DNA of 64,000 nt from Gammaproteobacteria bacterium (GTDB lineage: Bacteria > Pseudomonadota > Gammaproteobacteria > Ga0077536). The stretch spans positions 24,481 to 88,480 of the forward strand of contig SHZJ01000010.1 of the NCBI GenBank assembly GCA_009692365.1. Direction: 5' to 3'. Position numbers and translations under genes: made by a program. Within the stretch, counting starts at the first letter, position 1; each line of letters starts with the position of its first letter. The notes beneath the pieces are model-generated. The model did no database searches. It was not told the origin of the DNA and was given only the letters and a program-made list of their open reading frames with translations. Below are positions 37,120 through 47,622 of this stretch, piece after piece.

Positions 37120-37604
37120 TGCTCGACGAGGCTGCCGTGTGGCAGGTCTTGGCGGACGTGCCAGATCCCGAAATCCCTGCGATCGCGATTACTGAACTGG
37201 GCATCGTGCGGGCCGTCGAGTGTCTCGCCGGCGCGGTCACCGTGACGGTCACGCCCACCTACGCCGGTTGCCCGGCGACGGAAGTCATCCACGCGGATAT
37301 CCGCCGGGCGCTGCTGGCGGCCGGCGCTGTGGACGTGCATTTGCGCACCCAACTCGCCCCGCCCTGGACCACCGACTGGCTGAGCGCGGCCACCCGCGCC
37401 AAGCTCAACGCCAACGGCATTGCGCCACCCTGTAGCGCCGCCGCCAGCAACACCCACGCGCTGGTATTTCGGCCGCGTGTGCGCTGCCCGCGTTGCCACA
37501 GCCAGCGCACCGAGTGTCTCTCGGCTTTTGGTGCTACCGCCTGCAAAGCGCTGTACCGTTGCCTCGAGTGTCATGAACCTTTCGAATATTTCAAACCGCT
37601 ATAA
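37119..37604 (+). CDS. paaD: PaaD, Fe-S assembly-like maturation protein
   Basis: The 161-aa protein has an N-terminal MIP18/DUF59 fold (VPDPEIPAIAITELGIVR) with TYAGCPATEVI. The Cys-rich C-terminus has CPRCHSQRTECLSAFG and CLECHEPFEYF. PaaD is thought to help mature the epoxidase iron centres. GTG codons at 37113 and 37116 are alternative starts, but ATG at 37119 overlaps the paaC TGA. Confidence 0.95.
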   Translation: MLDEAAVWQVLADVPDPEIPAIAITELGIVRAVECLAGAVTVTVTPTYAGCPATEVIHADIRRALLAAGAVDVHLRTQLAPPWTTDWLSAATRAKLNANGIAPPCSAAASNTHALVFRPRVRCPRCHSQRTECLSAFGATACKALYRCLECHEPFEYFKPL

Positions 37605-37610
37605 ACCGAT

Positions 37611-38708
37611 ATGGCCCAGCGTTTTTATCCGATTCCGGTCGCCGAAGTGCGCCACGAAGCCGACGACGCGGTGTCGGTACAACTCGCGGTGCCGGCCGAT
37701 CTCGCGGCGCGGTTTGCCTTTCTTCCCGGGCAACACCTGACCCTGCGGCGGGAGTTCGACGGGCTGGAACAGCGGCGCAGCTACTCCCTGTGCTCCGGGG
37801 TTGATACGGGCGAATGGCGGATCGGTATTCGCGCGCTGCCGGGAGGCGTTTTTTCAACTTGGGCAAATCAGGCACTGCGCCCCGGGGACATCATCGAGTG
37901 CATGCCGCCGGACGGTCTTTTTTCGCCCGTGCTGGCGAGCGTGCATGCCAAGCATTATCTACTGATTGCTGCGGGCAGCGGCATCACACCCTTGCTGTGT
38001 ATTGCGCGCTCGGTCTTGAGCCGCGAGCCGCGCAGCCAAGTCACCCTCCTCTACGGTAACCGCCGGCCGAGCACGGTGATGTTTCGCGAGGATTTGGAAG
38101 ACCTCAAAAACAGCCATCTCCGCCGCCTGTCCGTGCACCACGTGTTCTCGCGCGAAGCCCAGGAAGTGGCGCTGGCCAACGGCCGACTCGACGCGGCCAA
38201 ACTGCAGGCATTCCTCGACCAGCTCATCGCCCCGGCCAGCCTCGACGAGGTGTTTCTGTGCGGGCCCAACGCCATGCTGGATGAACTCACCGCCACCCTG
38301 CGCACGGCCGGTGTGGCGGCCGCGCACCTTCATCTCGAGCGTTTTGGGAATGATGGGGTCGCCGGCGTGCCACGCGTCGTGACAGCTGTGGGCACCGCGG
38401 CAACACCCGCCCAGACGGCAGGCGCCGAGGCGCTGGTCACGGTCATCGCCGAGGGCGCTACCCGCAGTTTGCGCTTGGCACCCGGCGGGGCCACGATCTT
38501 GGAGGCGGCGCGCGCCGCGGGCATCGACTTACCGTTTTCGTGCAAGTCGGGCGTGTGCTCCACCTGCCGCGCCAAACTGCTGGTGGGCACGGTCGAGATG
38601 CGACGAAATTTCGCGCTGATGCCCGCCGATCTGGCCGCCGGTTTTGTCCTCACCTGTCAGGCGAGGCCTACCAGCGGGCAGGTGACGGTCAGCTTCGACG
38701 ACCGCTAA
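37611..38708 (+). CDS. paaE: phenylacetyl-CoA epoxidase reductase PaaE
   Basis: The 365-aa reductase has an FAD domain (RRSYSLCSG), an NAD(P) domain (IAAGSGITPLLCIARSVL) and a C-terminal plant-type 2Fe-2S ferredoxin domain, whose ligands lie in CKSGVCSTCRAKL plus a later TCQA. It passes electrons from NADPH to PaaA. It is the last gene of the cluster; no paaF, G, H, J or Z follows. Confidence 0.96.
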   Translation: MAQRFYPIPVAEVRHEADDAVSVQLAVPADLAARFAFLPGQHLTLRREFDGLEQRRSYSLCSGVDTGEWRIGIRALPGGVFSTWANQALRPGDIIECMPPDGLFSPVLASVHAKHYLLIAAGSGITPLLCIARSVLSREPRSQVTLLYGNRRPSTVMFREDLEDLKNSHLRRLSVHHVFSREAQEVALANGRLDAAKLQAFLDQLIAPASLDEVFLCGPNAMLDELTATLRTAGVAAAHLHLERFGNDGVAGVPRVVTAVGTAATPAQTAGAEALVTVIAEGATRSLRLAPGGATILEAARAAGIDLPFSCKSGVCSTCRAKLLVGTVEMRRNFALMPADLAAGFVLTCQARPTSGQVTVSFDDR

Positions 38709-38752
38709 GGCGGGCCGGCGCGCGCGGCGTATGGGTCGTGTGCGCGCCCGCC
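38709..38752. terminator. GC-rich hairpin after paaE
   Basis: GGCGGGC (38709-38715) is complementary to GCCCGCC (38746-38752), with CG-rich sequence inside that could extend the stem. It lies between the convergent paaE and SMP-30-like genes. No T tract follows. Confidence 0.4.
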
Positions 38753-38763
38753 TGCCGGCGTCG

Positions 38764-39864
38764 CTAGGGCGCCGCGGGTAGCTGGTAGCCGGCTTGGGCG
38801 AGCCGGATTTTATACAGGCTGTGGCCCGAGGTAACGTAGAGCACCGTGGCCTCCTCGCCGCGGCCAAAACCCACGTTTGTGGGCAATTCCTTGCCCGTCG
38901 GGATGAACCCCCGGAGCTGTCCTTGCGGGGAGTAAATGGCGATGCCGGGGCGGCTCTCGGCCCGTAACGCCGCGTAGACATTCCCCGCGCTGTCGGCCGT
39001 TAGGCCATCGGGTCCACTGTCAGGGTGGTAGTCCACCAAGACGCGGCGGTGCGCCACGCTACCGTCGGGCGCTAAGTCAAAAGCCTGCAGCACAGGATGG
39101 CCCTGTACCGGCGGCGGCAGGTTTTTATCCTGCCGCGAAATATCGAACCAGCCGTTGTCGTTGGACACGACGTAGAGCGTTTTTTGATCCGGCGACACCA
39201 GGACCCCGTTGGACTTGCCGCCGTCGATGAGAATGCGCGTGACCTGCCCGTCGGGATCCAGACGGTACACCGCAAAGCCCGGCTGCTCGATGGGCTCGTG
39301 ACCGTAGTAGCGCGGGTCGGAGAAATAAATTCGCCCCTGCTCATCGCTGCTGAGGTCGTTGGGGGCGTTGTACGGGCGGCCCTCGTAGCGCGCGGTGAGG
39401 ATATAGCTGCGCCCGCTCTGCATATCCGTCTTGACCCGCATGCGGCCGCCGTGATCGGCCCCCAGGGCGGCAATCAGGTTGCCCTCGCGGTCGAATTTAA
39501 GGCCGTTCGACATGCCAGAGGGGCTGCGCCACACCACGGTTTTCCCGCTGTGTGGGTCGTAGCGAAGAATATTTCCCGCCTGCAGGGAATGACCGTCAGG
39601 GCCTTTGCACAAGGCGGTGAACGTGAGGTCTGAAAAATACACATAGCCATCGGGGCCGGCCGTCACCCCTTCGGTCAGGACGCACCCGGCGTCGAAAACC
39701 CGCTGCAGTTTGGCCCCTGCTGGCAGCACGGCGGGGTCGCCAGTGGGTGCCGGGAACCCGCTGTCGGTCCCGGCAAAAAAAACCTCGGCGCGGGCGCTGG
39801 TGCCGGCCCCGAGGCCCAGCCCTAGTACCAGCATGCGCAACCCTAAACGGTAGGCTTTAAACAC
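38764..39864 (-). CDS. secreted SMP-30/gluconolactonase-like protein
   Basis: The 366-aa protein starts with a signal peptide (basic FKAYRLGLR, then LVLGLGLGAGTSARA). It continues as a six-bladed beta-propeller of the SMP-30/gluconolactonase/LRE group: LTEGVTAGPDGYVYFSDLT, SNGLKFDREGNLIAA, APNDLSSDEQGRIYFSDP, LYVVSNDNG and GPDGLTADSAGNVYAA. These enzymes hydrolyse lactones with a bound metal ion. The GTG at 39864 keeps the basic n-region; the ATG at 39831 would cut it short. Confidence 0.85.
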   Translation of the reverse strand: MFKAYRLGLRMLVLGLGLGAGTSARAEVFFAGTDSGFPAPTGDPAVLPAGAKLQRVFDAGCVLTEGVTAGPDGYVYFSDLTFTALCKGPDGHSLQAGNILRYDPHSGKTVVWRSPSGMSNGLKFDREGNLIAALGADHGGRMRVKTDMQSGRSYILTARYEGRPYNAPNDLSSDEQGRIYFSDPRYYGHEPIEQPGFAVYRLDPDGQVTRILIDGGKSNGVLVSPDQKTLYVVSNDNGWFDISRQDKNLPPPVQGHPVLQAFDLAPDGSVAHRRVLVDYHPDSGPDGLTADSAGNVYAALRAESRPGIAIYSPQGQLRGFIPTGKELPTNVGFGRGEEATVLYVTSGHSLYKIRLAQAGYQLPAAP

Positions 39865-40132
39865 GGCGTGGCTCCAAGTTGGCGGGGCGGCGCATGAGTG
39901 TTTAAGCGCGCGCACCCCCCGGCGAGGTATCGAGAACTCGAAAGTCAGCGCAACACACCGGGGTTGCGAGGCACCTGCCAGCCTTTGCTGCTGTGACGGA
40001 CCCGATGAGGTCGAAATCTCGTTATCATCGCGCTGACCTGTCGGGTGCTGAGCGGCGGTGCCGTTTTGTCCTGCACATTTCAACCCTGGCGGGCGCGCGG
40101 TGCGCCCGTCAAAACAATTGGCCGGAAACCAT

Positions 40133-40996
40133 ATGCTCAGCCCCCCCTCAACCCGCTTGAACAAGTTCATCAGCGACAGCGGCATTTGCTCCCGCCGCGC
40201 CGCCGACCGCTACATCGAACTCGGCAATGTATTCGTCAACGGCAAGCGTGCGCGGGTGGGTGACGCCGTGTTTCCCGGCGCCCAAGTGAAAGTGAACGGG
40301 CAGTTGCTGGAAGCGCCCGGTGCCAACGCGCTCATTTTCATCGCGCTCAATAAACCGGTCGGCATTGTGAGCACGACGCTGGCGAGCGAGAGCCACAATA
40401 TCGTCGACCACGTTAACCATAGCGCGCGAATTTTTCCGATCGGGCGCTTGGATAAAGACTCTCAGGGTCTGATTTTTTTAACCAACAACGGCGATTTGGT
40501 GAACAAAATTTTGCGCGCCGGTAATCGGCATGAAAAAGAATATCTGGTCACCGTTAACAAACCCCTGAGCGACGAGGCGCTGGGCGCCATGGCCCAAGGG
40601 GTGCCGATGCTGGGGGTGGTGACCAAGAAGTGCAAAATTGTTAAAGAGTCGGCGTTTGTTTTTCGAATTGTTTTGCTCCAGGGCTTGAACCGGCAAATTC
40701 GCCGGATGTGCGAGTACTTCGATTATCAAGTCACTAAATTGGAGCGCATTCGGATCATGAACGTGGGGCTGAAGGGTTTGGCGCTGGGTGACTGGCGCGA
40801 TTTGACGGACGCTGAATTAACCGGCCTGTTCCAGTTGCTGGGGCATTCGACGTCAGAGGCTAAACCGGGGCGGCCAGCCGCGCCCCGAAAGCCGCGGCCG
40901 GCCCCGCCGGGCGCGCCGCGTCAAACAGCCCCGCCTCGCCAGCCCGGCCCCGGGCCGCGCGCCGCCGCGCCGGGCCGCACGCGGCGTGGCCGCTAA
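40133..40996 (+). CDS. rluF: pseudouridine synthase RluF-like
   Basis: The 287-aa protein begins with an S4 RNA-binding domain ([20 protein letters not shown]). Its RsuA-type catalytic domain has active Asp in GRLDKDSQG and the family segments NKPVGIVST and [15 protein letters not shown]. It would isomerise uridine to pseudouridine in 23S rRNA, as E. coli RluF does at 2604. A Pro/Arg/Ala-rich tail of about 45 residues follows. Its TAA overlaps the stop of the next gene on the opposite strand. Confidence 0.9.
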   Translation: MLSPPSTRLNKFISDSGICSRRAADRYIELGNVFVNGKRARVGDAVFPGAQVKVNGQLLEAPGANALIFIALNKPVGIVSTTLASESHNIVDHVNHSARIFPIGRLDKDSQGLIFLTNNGDLVNKILRAGNRHEKEYLVTVNKPLSDEALGAMAQGVPMLGVVTKKCKIVKESAFVFRIVLLQGLNRQIRRMCEYFDYQVTKLERIRIMNVGLKGLALGDWRDLTDAELTGLFQLLGHSTSEAKPGRPAAPRKPRPAPPGAPRQTAPPRQPGPGPRAAAPGRTRRGR

Positions 40997-43900
40997 GCAG
41001 TCGCCTGAATCGCCATGGCAAGCGCGCGGGCGCCGGCAAAATCGGTCTTGCCGCTGCCGAGTTTGGGGATCTCGGCGACCCGCCGGTATGCGGCCGGAAT
41101 CGTCAGGGGGTTGGCGCCGCTGGCGGTGAGTTTGCCGCGGATCTCGTCCACCAGCGTCGTCGCGTCCGCGACCAGCAAGACCACCATTTCGCCTTTTTTG
41201 TCATCGGGCAGATTAACCGCGCACACCTCCATTTCGGGGTCGCCCAAAACCCGCCGAACTTGCTCTTCCACCGCCGTGAGGCTCACCATTTCGCCGCCAA
41301 GTTTCGCGAACCGCGAGTAGCGGTCGATGATGGTGAGGAAACCATCCTCATCGAGATGCCCCTTGTCGCCGGTTTTGTACCAACGCGTGTCGTCGATCGA
41401 CACGATGGCCAGCGCCGTACGCGCTGGGTCTTCCCAGTAACCCAACATGACCTGCGCGCCGCCGATGAGGATCAGGCCATCGCTCCCAGTGGGCAGTTCG
41501 CTCAGGGTATCCGGGTCAACAATGCGAAAACTGGTGCCGGGCAGTGGCATGCCCACGGTGCCGGGCCGCGAGCCGATTTGCACTTTCCAGAAGGTGGTGT
41601 CCAGCCGGTCGGGTAGATTGACGCTCGCCACCGGCGTGGTTTCGGTGGCCCCGTAGCCTTCCAGAATTTCGTGGCCGAAGCGGGTCTTAAAGGCCTCGCG
41701 CACATCGGGTGAGAGTTTTTCCGCGCCCGCCACCACCAGCCGCAGGGTCTCGAACATCAGCGGATGGACGCGCGTATTGCGGGCATATAAACGCAGAAAC
41801 GTGGAGGTGCCAAAGAGCACCGTGCCGCGATATTCGGCCACCGCCTTGGCCACGCCCACGGCGTCGGTGGGGTCGGGATGGCAAACCACGGGGATCCCTT
41901 CCACGAGCGGCATGAGGGTGGTGGCAGTCAGGCCAAACGCGTGGAACAGCGGCAGCGTGGCGACCAGCACGTCCTGACCCTCGGTGTTCACCATGTCAGA
42001 AATCTGCTGGATGTTGGACATGATGTTGCGGTGGGAGAGCACTACGCCTTTCGGCTGCCCTTCGCTGCCGCTGGAAAACAAAATGGCCGCCGGGCTGTTG
42101 GTGGCGACCCGTTTTATGTACAGGAGTTTTAGCGCCCAGGCGGGCAGCAGCACGGCCTGCAGCAGCGTTGTCACCCGTCGCATGGGGCTAATTTGCTTGG
42201 CTAGATCTTCCAGCGTATGCACGGTCACGCCGGCCAATAAGGCGGCGCCGTCGACCCCCTTCTGCTCGAGTCGCGCGAGAAAGCGCGAGGAGGTAAACAC
42301 CGTGCGGAGCCCCGCCTTGGCAATGGCGGCCTGCACGGCCTGCGGGCCGGCCGTGTAGTTGAGATTCACGAGCGTTTTGCCGCACATCAACACCGCCAGG
42401 TTGGCGATGGCGCCACCGATGCTGGTGGGCAGCAGCACGCCGACGTTTTGCTCGCGGCACAGATGACGGATGAAGCCGCGGATCAGAATGACGCCGGTCA
42501 GCAGACGCCAGCCGGACAGGCCGCCGCTGAGGGTGTCGGCGATCGCCATGTCGCCACGCTGGCGTTTGGCGGTGGACAGCCACGCGCTGGGCAGCGTGTT
42601 CAGGCCCTTGATGTGGCGCTCCCAAGCCTCGATCGAGAGGTCAAACACCCGCCGCTTGAGGTGTTCGGTGGTCAGCGTCAGCGGCTGCGGGGTACCGAAG
42701 GCGCAGATGATCCGCCGCCGCACGCTGGTGCCCCGCATCAGCCCAAGCCGCGGGCTGGCGCGGGAAAAACTGCTGCCCCACAAACCACGCAGGTAAAAAG
42801 GCACGATCACGCCGCGCGCGTCGAGGGTGGCTGCTTCATAGCCGCGCTTGAATTCGCCCAGGTGGCCGGTGCGACTGATCGCGCCCTCGGGAAACAGGCC
42901 CACGACTTCGCCCCCAAGGAGACACTCACGCACCTCCGCCAAGGCATCGCGGGTGCCCGTGGGGCTGATGGGAATGACGCCAAAGGAGTCCAGAAACCAC
43001 CGTAAATACCAGCGCTCGTAGAAGCCGCGGTCCATCACAAACCGGATCGGGCGGGGCGAGGCCATTTGCAAAATGGCCCAGTCGATCCACGAAATATGGT
43101 TGCCCAGCAGCAAGACGCCCCCGGTCGGCGGGATGCGCCCAAAACCGACCACCTCGATGCGATAACGCTGGGCGATGACGAGGCTAACCAGCAGACGCAC
43201 GAGTGCCTGCGGCAGGGTGAAGACCGTGTAGATGGCGCTCGCCACGGAGACGCCCAGCAGGGCGAAGAAAATGCCGCGGCTGGCCACGCCCGCCAGCGAT
43301 AGCAACGCGGTGACACCCAGCAGCGAGAGCATGAGGGCGTTCTGTAAAAAATTACTCGCGGACAGTACGGTGCCGCGCTCATGTTCGGGCGCGTTGTATT
43401 GGATGAGCGCCGTCAGCGGAATGACAAACAGCCCGCCGAAGGCACCAAAGGCCACGAACGCCAACGCTTGGGTTATCAGGTTCTCGGTGGTAGGCACCAG
43501 CAGCAGCGCGGCGCAGACGCCGGCCGCACCCAGCGGCACCAAGCCTATTTCGATGCGATCGCGTGACATCGCCCCGGCGGTCAGCGCCCCCAGCACGACC
43601 CCCAGACCGGCGCAGGCCAACAGCCCCTGCACCACGACGGTGTTGTGGAGACCCAACGTCGTTTTGGCGTATTCCGGATAGGCCGCCGTGACCACTTGGG
43701 CGATTGCCCAGAACAGCGCCAGCCCCAGCATGGCCCGCAGGGTGTCCGGCTGGTGACGCAGTTTGCCGAGGTTATCGCGCAGATAGCCGCCACGCAGATA
43801 GTGCGCGCGCTCTAGCCGCCGCGTCGGATCCCCGGGTGCGCTGCCCGGGAGCCGAAACGCCAGCGCAAATTCCAGCAGTGAGCAGCCCACCAGCCAGTAG

Positions 43901-44454
43901 CCCAGCGGGGTCAGTTTGGCCAGCACCGCCTCGCTGGTGGCGGGCACGCCGTCGGCTAAACGCTGTTCGAAGAGGATGGAAAACACGAACACCCCGGCGA
44001 GGATGGCGATGGTGGAGACCGCCTGTACCAGGCCGTTGGCACTGGTCAGGCGGGCCGCGCCCACCAGTTCTTTGATGTAGCCATACTTCGCGGGTGAATA
44101 CAGCGCCGCCTGCGCACCCAGCAGCAAGGTCATGCTAAAGGCGCTCCAGAACCAGCCCTGCGAGTAGCACAGGGTGATCAGCAGGGTGAGGACCACCGCG
44201 GCCCCGGCCGCCACGCGCATCACCTGTGGTTTGGCGTAGCGGTCGGAAAGAAAACCCGCCGGCGTAAACAACAGCAAAAACGGCAGCAGGATGAGGCCGT
44301 TGAGGATGGCGGTCAGGGTGACCTGAAGGCTGCCGTCGAACACTTTGAACACCGTGTTCTGGATCACGATTTTGTGGCCAAGGTCCACAAAGGCGTTGAG
44401 GAATACCATGGAGATGAACGCGGTGAAGCCACGCAGGTGGAACATGCGAAACAT
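40993..44454 (-). CDS. aas: trifunctional LplT-PlsC-Aas fusion (lysophospholipid transporter / acyltransferase / acyl-ACP synthetase)
   Basis: The 1153-aa protein joins three parts that E. coli encodes as LplT and Aas. Residues about 1-400 form an MFS transporter. Residues about 430-620 form a PlsC acyltransferase with the HX4D motif in GNHISWIDW (about 448). Residues about 640-1153 form an AMP-dependent acyl-ACP synthetase with [11 protein letters not shown] (about 792) and [10 protein letters not shown]. Together they would import lysophospholipid and reacylate it with a fatty acid bound to ACP. Its stop overlaps the rluF stop by three bases. Confidence 0.92.
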   Translation of the reverse strand: MFRMFHLRGFTAFISMVFLNAFVDLGHKIVIQNTVFKVFDGSLQVTLTAILNGLILLPFLLLFTPAGFLSDRYAKPQVMRVAAGAAVVLTLLITLCYSQGWFWSAFSMTLLLGAQAALYSPAKYGYIKELVGAARLTSANGLVQAVSTIAILAGVFVFSILFEQRLADGVPATSEAVLAKLTPLGYWLVGCSLLEFALAFRLPGSAPGDPTRRLERAHYLRGGYLRDNLGKLRHQPDTLRAMLGLALFWAIAQVVTAAYPEYAKTTLGLHNTVVVQGLLACAGLGVVLGALTAGAMSRDRIEIGLVPLGAAGVCAALLLVPTTENLITQALAFVAFGAFGGLFVIPLTALIQYNAPEHERGTVLSASNFLQNALMLSLLGVTALLSLAGVASRGIFFALLGVSVASAIYTVFTLPQALVRLLVSLVIAQRYRIEVVGFGRIPPTGGVLLLGNHISWIDWAILQMASPRPIRFVMDRGFYERWYLRWFLDSFGVIPISPTGTRDALAEVRECLLGGEVVGLFPEGAISRTGHLGEFKRGYEAATLDARGVIVPFYLRGLWGSSFSRASPRLGLMRGTSVRRRIICAFGTPQPLTLTTEHLKRRVFDLSIEAWERHIKGLNTLPSAWLSTAKRQRGDMAIADTLSGGLSGWRLLTGVILIRGFIRHLCREQNVGVLLPTSIGGAIANLAVLMCGKTLVNLNYTAGPQAVQAAIAKAGLRTVFTSSRFLARLEQKGVDGAALLAGVTVHTLEDLAKQISPMRRVTTLLQAVLLPAWALKLLYIKRVATNSPAAILFSSGSEGQPKGVVLSHRNIMSNIQQISDMVNTEGQDVLVATLPLFHAFGLTATTLMPLVEGIPVVCHPDPTDAVGVAKAVAEYRGTVLFGTSTFLRLYARNTRVHPLMFETLRLVVAGAEKLSPDVREAFKTRFGHEILEGYGATETTPVASVNLPDRLDTTFWKVQIGSRPGTVGMPLPGTSFRIVDPDTLSELPTGSDGLILIGGAQVMLGYWEDPARTALAIVSIDDTRWYKTGDKGHLDEDGFLTIIDRYSRFAKLGGEMVSLTAVEEQVRRVLGDPEMEVCAVNLPDDKKGEMVVLLVADATTLVDEIRGKLTASGANPLTIPAAYRRVAEIPKLGSGKTDFAGARALAMAIQATA

Positions 44455-44469
44455 GAGGGTTTCCTTCGT

Positions 44470-45540
44470 TCAGGTCATGGTGAGGACGATTTTGCCGCTG
44501 AAGGCGCCGGTTTCCAGCAACCCATGCGCTGCTGCCGCGGCCGAGAGTGGGAAAGTGGCGGCGATACTCGGGCGCAGGTGGCCGGCCTCCGCGAGCTGCA
44601 TCACCCGCGCCATGGCCGTGTGCGGCGCGCGCGTAATGCCGAAAATGCTGAGATTGCGGCCAAATACCTCGCCCAGATTGAGGGTGGTGTGGAGGCCGCC
44701 ATGCGAGCCGATGACCACCACCCGGCCCCGCGCGGCGCAAGCGCTGAGGCTCTCGCGCCAGCTGGCGGCGCCCACTAGCTCGCAGACCACATCCGCGCCC
44801 CGCCCCTGGGTGAGCGCCAGCACCTGCTCGCTCCACGGCGTGTTGTCGGGGGCCACGATGACCTCGGCCGCGCCGGCGGCGCGCAGGGCGGCGACTTTGG
44901 CAGCACTCCGGGTGACCGCGATCACTCGCACCCCCAGCAGCCGCCCCAGATCGATCGCCGCATGCCCACAGCCGCCAGCCGCACCGGTGACCAGCAGTGT
45001 TTCGCCCGGCTTCATACCAGCTTGGTCCATGAGGCCAAACCACACGGGGCCGTAATTAACGCTGACCGCGGCCGCGGTGGTGTGCGGCAAGCCCTCGCCG
45101 TAAGAAATCAAGCGATCTGCGGGCCAGCAGAAGTACTCGGCGTAGCCACCACAGTCCGGCGTTTGCACCCCCAGCACGCGAATTTCGGCGCACGCGTTGT
45201 CGTGGCCGGCGCGGCAGTGGGTACAGTGGCCGCACGACAGATGCGAATGCGCCACCACCCGGTCGCCCACTGCCGCACCGCGCGCGTTGGCTCCCAGCGC
45301 CACCACCACCCCGGCCGGCTCGATGCCCGGCAGATGGGGTAGGACGATAGCCTTGCCGAAGAAAAAATTCGCCAGCGGCTCGCCGCCATAGGTGCCCGAG
45401 CGTAGTTCGGTGTCCATCCGGTTGATGCCGCAGGCGTGAATGCGCACCAGCGCTTCGGTGGGGCCGGGGGTGGGCACGGGGATGTCGTCTTCGCGCAGAC
45501 AGTCGGGGGGACCAAATACCGGTACGCGCATAGCCTTCAT
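44470..45540 (-). CDS. zinc-containing alcohol dehydrogenase family protein (MDR)
   Basis: The 356-aa medium-chain dehydrogenase/reductase has Cys103, Cys106, Cys109 and Cys117 (in SCGHCTHCRAGHDNAC) that would bind the structural zinc. Cys37 (ACGINRMD) and a His/Glu pair near HLPGIEPAG could bind the catalytic zinc. The cofactor motif is VTGAAGGCGHAA. It probably oxidises an alcohol or reduces a quinone or enone. It lies 15 bases upstream of the trifunctional aas fusion gene and may share its transcript. Confidence 0.88.
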   Translation of the reverse strand: MKAMRVPVFGPPDCLREDDIPVPTPGPTEALVRIHACGINRMDTELRSGTYGGEPLANFFFGKAIVLPHLPGIEPAGVVVALGANARGAAVGDRVVAHSHLSCGHCTHCRAGHDNACAEIRVLGVQTPDCGGYAEYFCWPADRLISYGEGLPHTTAAAVSVNYGPVWFGLMDQAGMKPGETLLVTGAAGGCGHAAIDLGRLLGVRVIAVTRSAAKVAALRAAGAAEVIVAPDNTPWSEQVLALTQGRGADVVCELVGAASWRESLSACAARGRVVVIGSHGGLHTTLNLGEVFGRNLSIFGITRAPHTAMARVMQLAEAGHLRPSIAATFPLSAAAAAHGLLETGAFSGKIVLTMT

Positions 45541-45882
45541 GGGGTGGATCTCACGCTCAGGAGTGGAGGGGCAGGCGCTGGTATGGTAGCTGGAAAGCGC
45601 CCGTGTGCGGGTCAGCCGCAGTGCGTGGTCGCCCCTGCTGGGCTCGCGCGCACGGGGTCGGTGGGCGGGGTTGCTCGCCGCCGCCGGTCTGGTGCCGGCT
45701 TCCCAGGGATGGCTCTGGGCGGGCGCGCCGGCGGGCGCCGTGGCGGGAGCCGACTGTCCGGCTGGCAGCTTAGGCGGCTATCGAGGGCGCGTCGCGGCGC
45801 GGGTGGCTAGGCGTTGGTCGGCCCGCGCAGGTGCCAGACCCGCTGGCTCTCAGCGCCACGCGCGGCCGGCCCGCGTGCCGCT
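45541..45882. other. 342-base gap between the dehydrogenase and ycbB
   Basis: I see no supported gene here. Two plus-strand open frames run through, but they are rich in Gly, Ala and Arg, lack a recognisable family and look like chance frames of GC-rich DNA. The MDR promoter should lie at the low end. CCATACC near 45580 on the minus strand is too weak to call. Confidence 0.4.
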
Positions 45883-47490
45883 TTAGCGGATCCCGGCATC
45901 CGCATAGTCCTCGGGGGCGGCGAGCGCGAAGGGCCCGTCCAATGCGCGCAGGCGCACTGGGTCGCGCCCGTACAGATCGTGGCGAAACTGCGGCGCGCCA
46001 TCGGGCGCCGGGAAAGCCGTGAGGTAGACCAGCATCACCGGTACTTTGTGCGGCAGGTTCACCCGGGTGGTACGACCTTGGGCGACCACTGCTGCGATCG
46101 CCGCCTGGTTCCATTGGGAGGAGTCTTGCAGCAAGGCTTCTGCTAGTGCCAGGGGGCGCTCCACCCGGATGCAGCCTGAACTGAAGGCGCGTTCTGTTTG
46201 GGCAAAGAGTTCGCGCGCGGGGGAGTCGTGGAGATAGACCGAGTGTTGATTGGGGAACATGAACTTCACTTGACCCAGTGCGTTAGTCGGCCCCGACTTT
46301 TGGCGTAGCGTATAGGCGAAACGTTGCCAGTCGACCCGCGCCGGGTCGATGACCTTGCCCCCGCCGTCGATGACCTCGAGATTTTTCTGCTGCAGGTAGT
46401 GCCGGTCGGCCCGGATTTTCGGCAGCATGTCTTGGCGCAGGATGGTGGGCGGCACGGTCCAAGTGGGATTAAATTCTAGATACGCTATTTGCGCTCTGAA
46501 CAGCGGCGTTTGCCGGAACGGCTTACCCACAATTGCCCGTCCCGCCCAGCGCGTGGCACCTTGTTTGACATAGGCTGCTTCGAAGCCGGCGACGTTGACC
46601 ACGACGAACTCAGGCGTTAAATCGCGAAACACCCAGCGCAGACGCTCCAGATTGAGCCGCAGGGTGGCGACGCGCGCCGCCACCGGCACGTTCAGCACAG
46701 CCAGCGTTGCCGGCCCAAGCACGCCATCGGGGCTTAGCCCCTGCCGGCGCTGAAAGCTCATCACGCCCGCCGCGAGTGCCGCATCGTAGTGGTCGCCCTC
46801 ACCCCCGGCGCCCAGCAGTTTTTCGGCCCGTAGCCGCCCCCGCAGCGCGGGCACGCGGGGGTCATTCATGGCGGGTTTCAGCGTGGGCCCCGCCGCCACT
46901 GGTTGCCAGCCGCCCGGCGCTGCGATCGCGCGGTAGTCGGCGAGTGCTTGCCGCAGTCCGGTGTAGTACTGGCCGTCGGGGCGAATTTCGGCTAATGCCT
47001 TCGGGAGGTCGCCCGCCGCTAAGGTGGCGCGTATCCAGCCAACCGGGTCGATGCCATCGAGCCGGCGCGAGTAGTTCCAGTTGGGGTCTAGCACGGCCGG
47101 ATTTATTTTGCCAAAGCGCAGGCTGTAGGCGAGCCGGATCAGGGCTTCGGTGGCCAGCACATCGCGGCTGGCGGGGTCTAAGTCCCCGCGGCTGAGCGTC
47201 TTCGCGAAGTAATCTTGCGGCAACAGCCCATCCTCGGGGGCCTGGGCAATGGCGGTGTTCAACGAGGCCAAAGTAGCCGCGGTCCACAGGGGTTTTGGCG
47301 TGGCCCCATAAAGTTTGGCCACCAGCGCGGGGGCTTTGATGGCCTCGCCGGCCACCGGGTGCCCGCGGCTTAGCGCGGCCAGTTCGGCGGCGAGGTCGGC
47401 GGCAGCAGCCGGTGCCGACAGCGCGCCCAGCGCGCCGCACAGGAGTAAGTATTTCGTTCGGGGGTGGAAGAGGGTCGACGCGCGCGGCAT
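45883..47490 (-). CDS. L,D-transpeptidase YcbB-like
   Basis: The 535-aa protein begins with a signal peptide (LLLCGALGALSAPAAA). It has a peptidoglycan-binding-like region (SFQRRQGLSPDGVLGPATL, about 245-275) and a YkuD domain. The active site has HSVYLHD and, 16 or so residues later, SSGCIRV with the nucleophile Cys at about 439. It makes 3-3 cross-links in peptidoglycan in the periplasm. It lies head-to-head with mepK, the hydrolase that cleaves such links, as in many gammaproteobacteria. Confidence 0.92.
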   Translation of the reverse strand: MPRASTLFHPRTKYLLLCGALGALSAPAAAADLAAELAALSRGHPVAGEAIKAPALVAKLYGATPKPLWTAATLASLNTAIAQAPEDGLLPQDYFAKTLSRGDLDPASRDVLATEALIRLAYSLRFGKINPAVLDPNWNYSRRLDGIDPVGWIRATLAAGDLPKALAEIRPDGQYYTGLRQALADYRAIAAPGGWQPVAAGPTLKPAMNDPRVPALRGRLRAEKLLGAGGEGDHYDAALAAGVMSFQRRQGLSPDGVLGPATLAVLNVPVAARVATLRLNLERLRWVFRDLTPEFVVVNVAGFEAAYVKQGATRWAGRAIVGKPFRQTPLFRAQIAYLEFNPTWTVPPTILRQDMLPKIRADRHYLQQKNLEVIDGGGKVIDPARVDWQRFAYTLRQKSGPTNALGQVKFMFPNQHSVYLHDSPARELFAQTERAFSSGCIRVERPLALAEALLQDSSQWNQAAIAAVVAQGRTTRVNLPHKVPVMLVYLTAFPAPDGAPQFRHDLYGRDPVRLRALDGPFALAAPEDYADAGIR

Positions 47491-47622
47491 AAAGTAGGTC
47501 CGAAGTCGGTAAGGTCTGCTTATACTATGGGTTGTTGGGGTATTAAAGGTCGCGCAGCCCGCTATCGTGCTCGCGCCGGTCAACCCGAGCCGCCCCGCAT
47601 CCAAGTCGATAAGGATCGCCGC

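Noticed and set aside
45436-45886. Two plus-strand open frames between the dehydrogenase and ycbB
   Set aside because: Gly/Ala/Arg-rich, no family, no good ribosome site; likely chance frames in GC-rich DNA.
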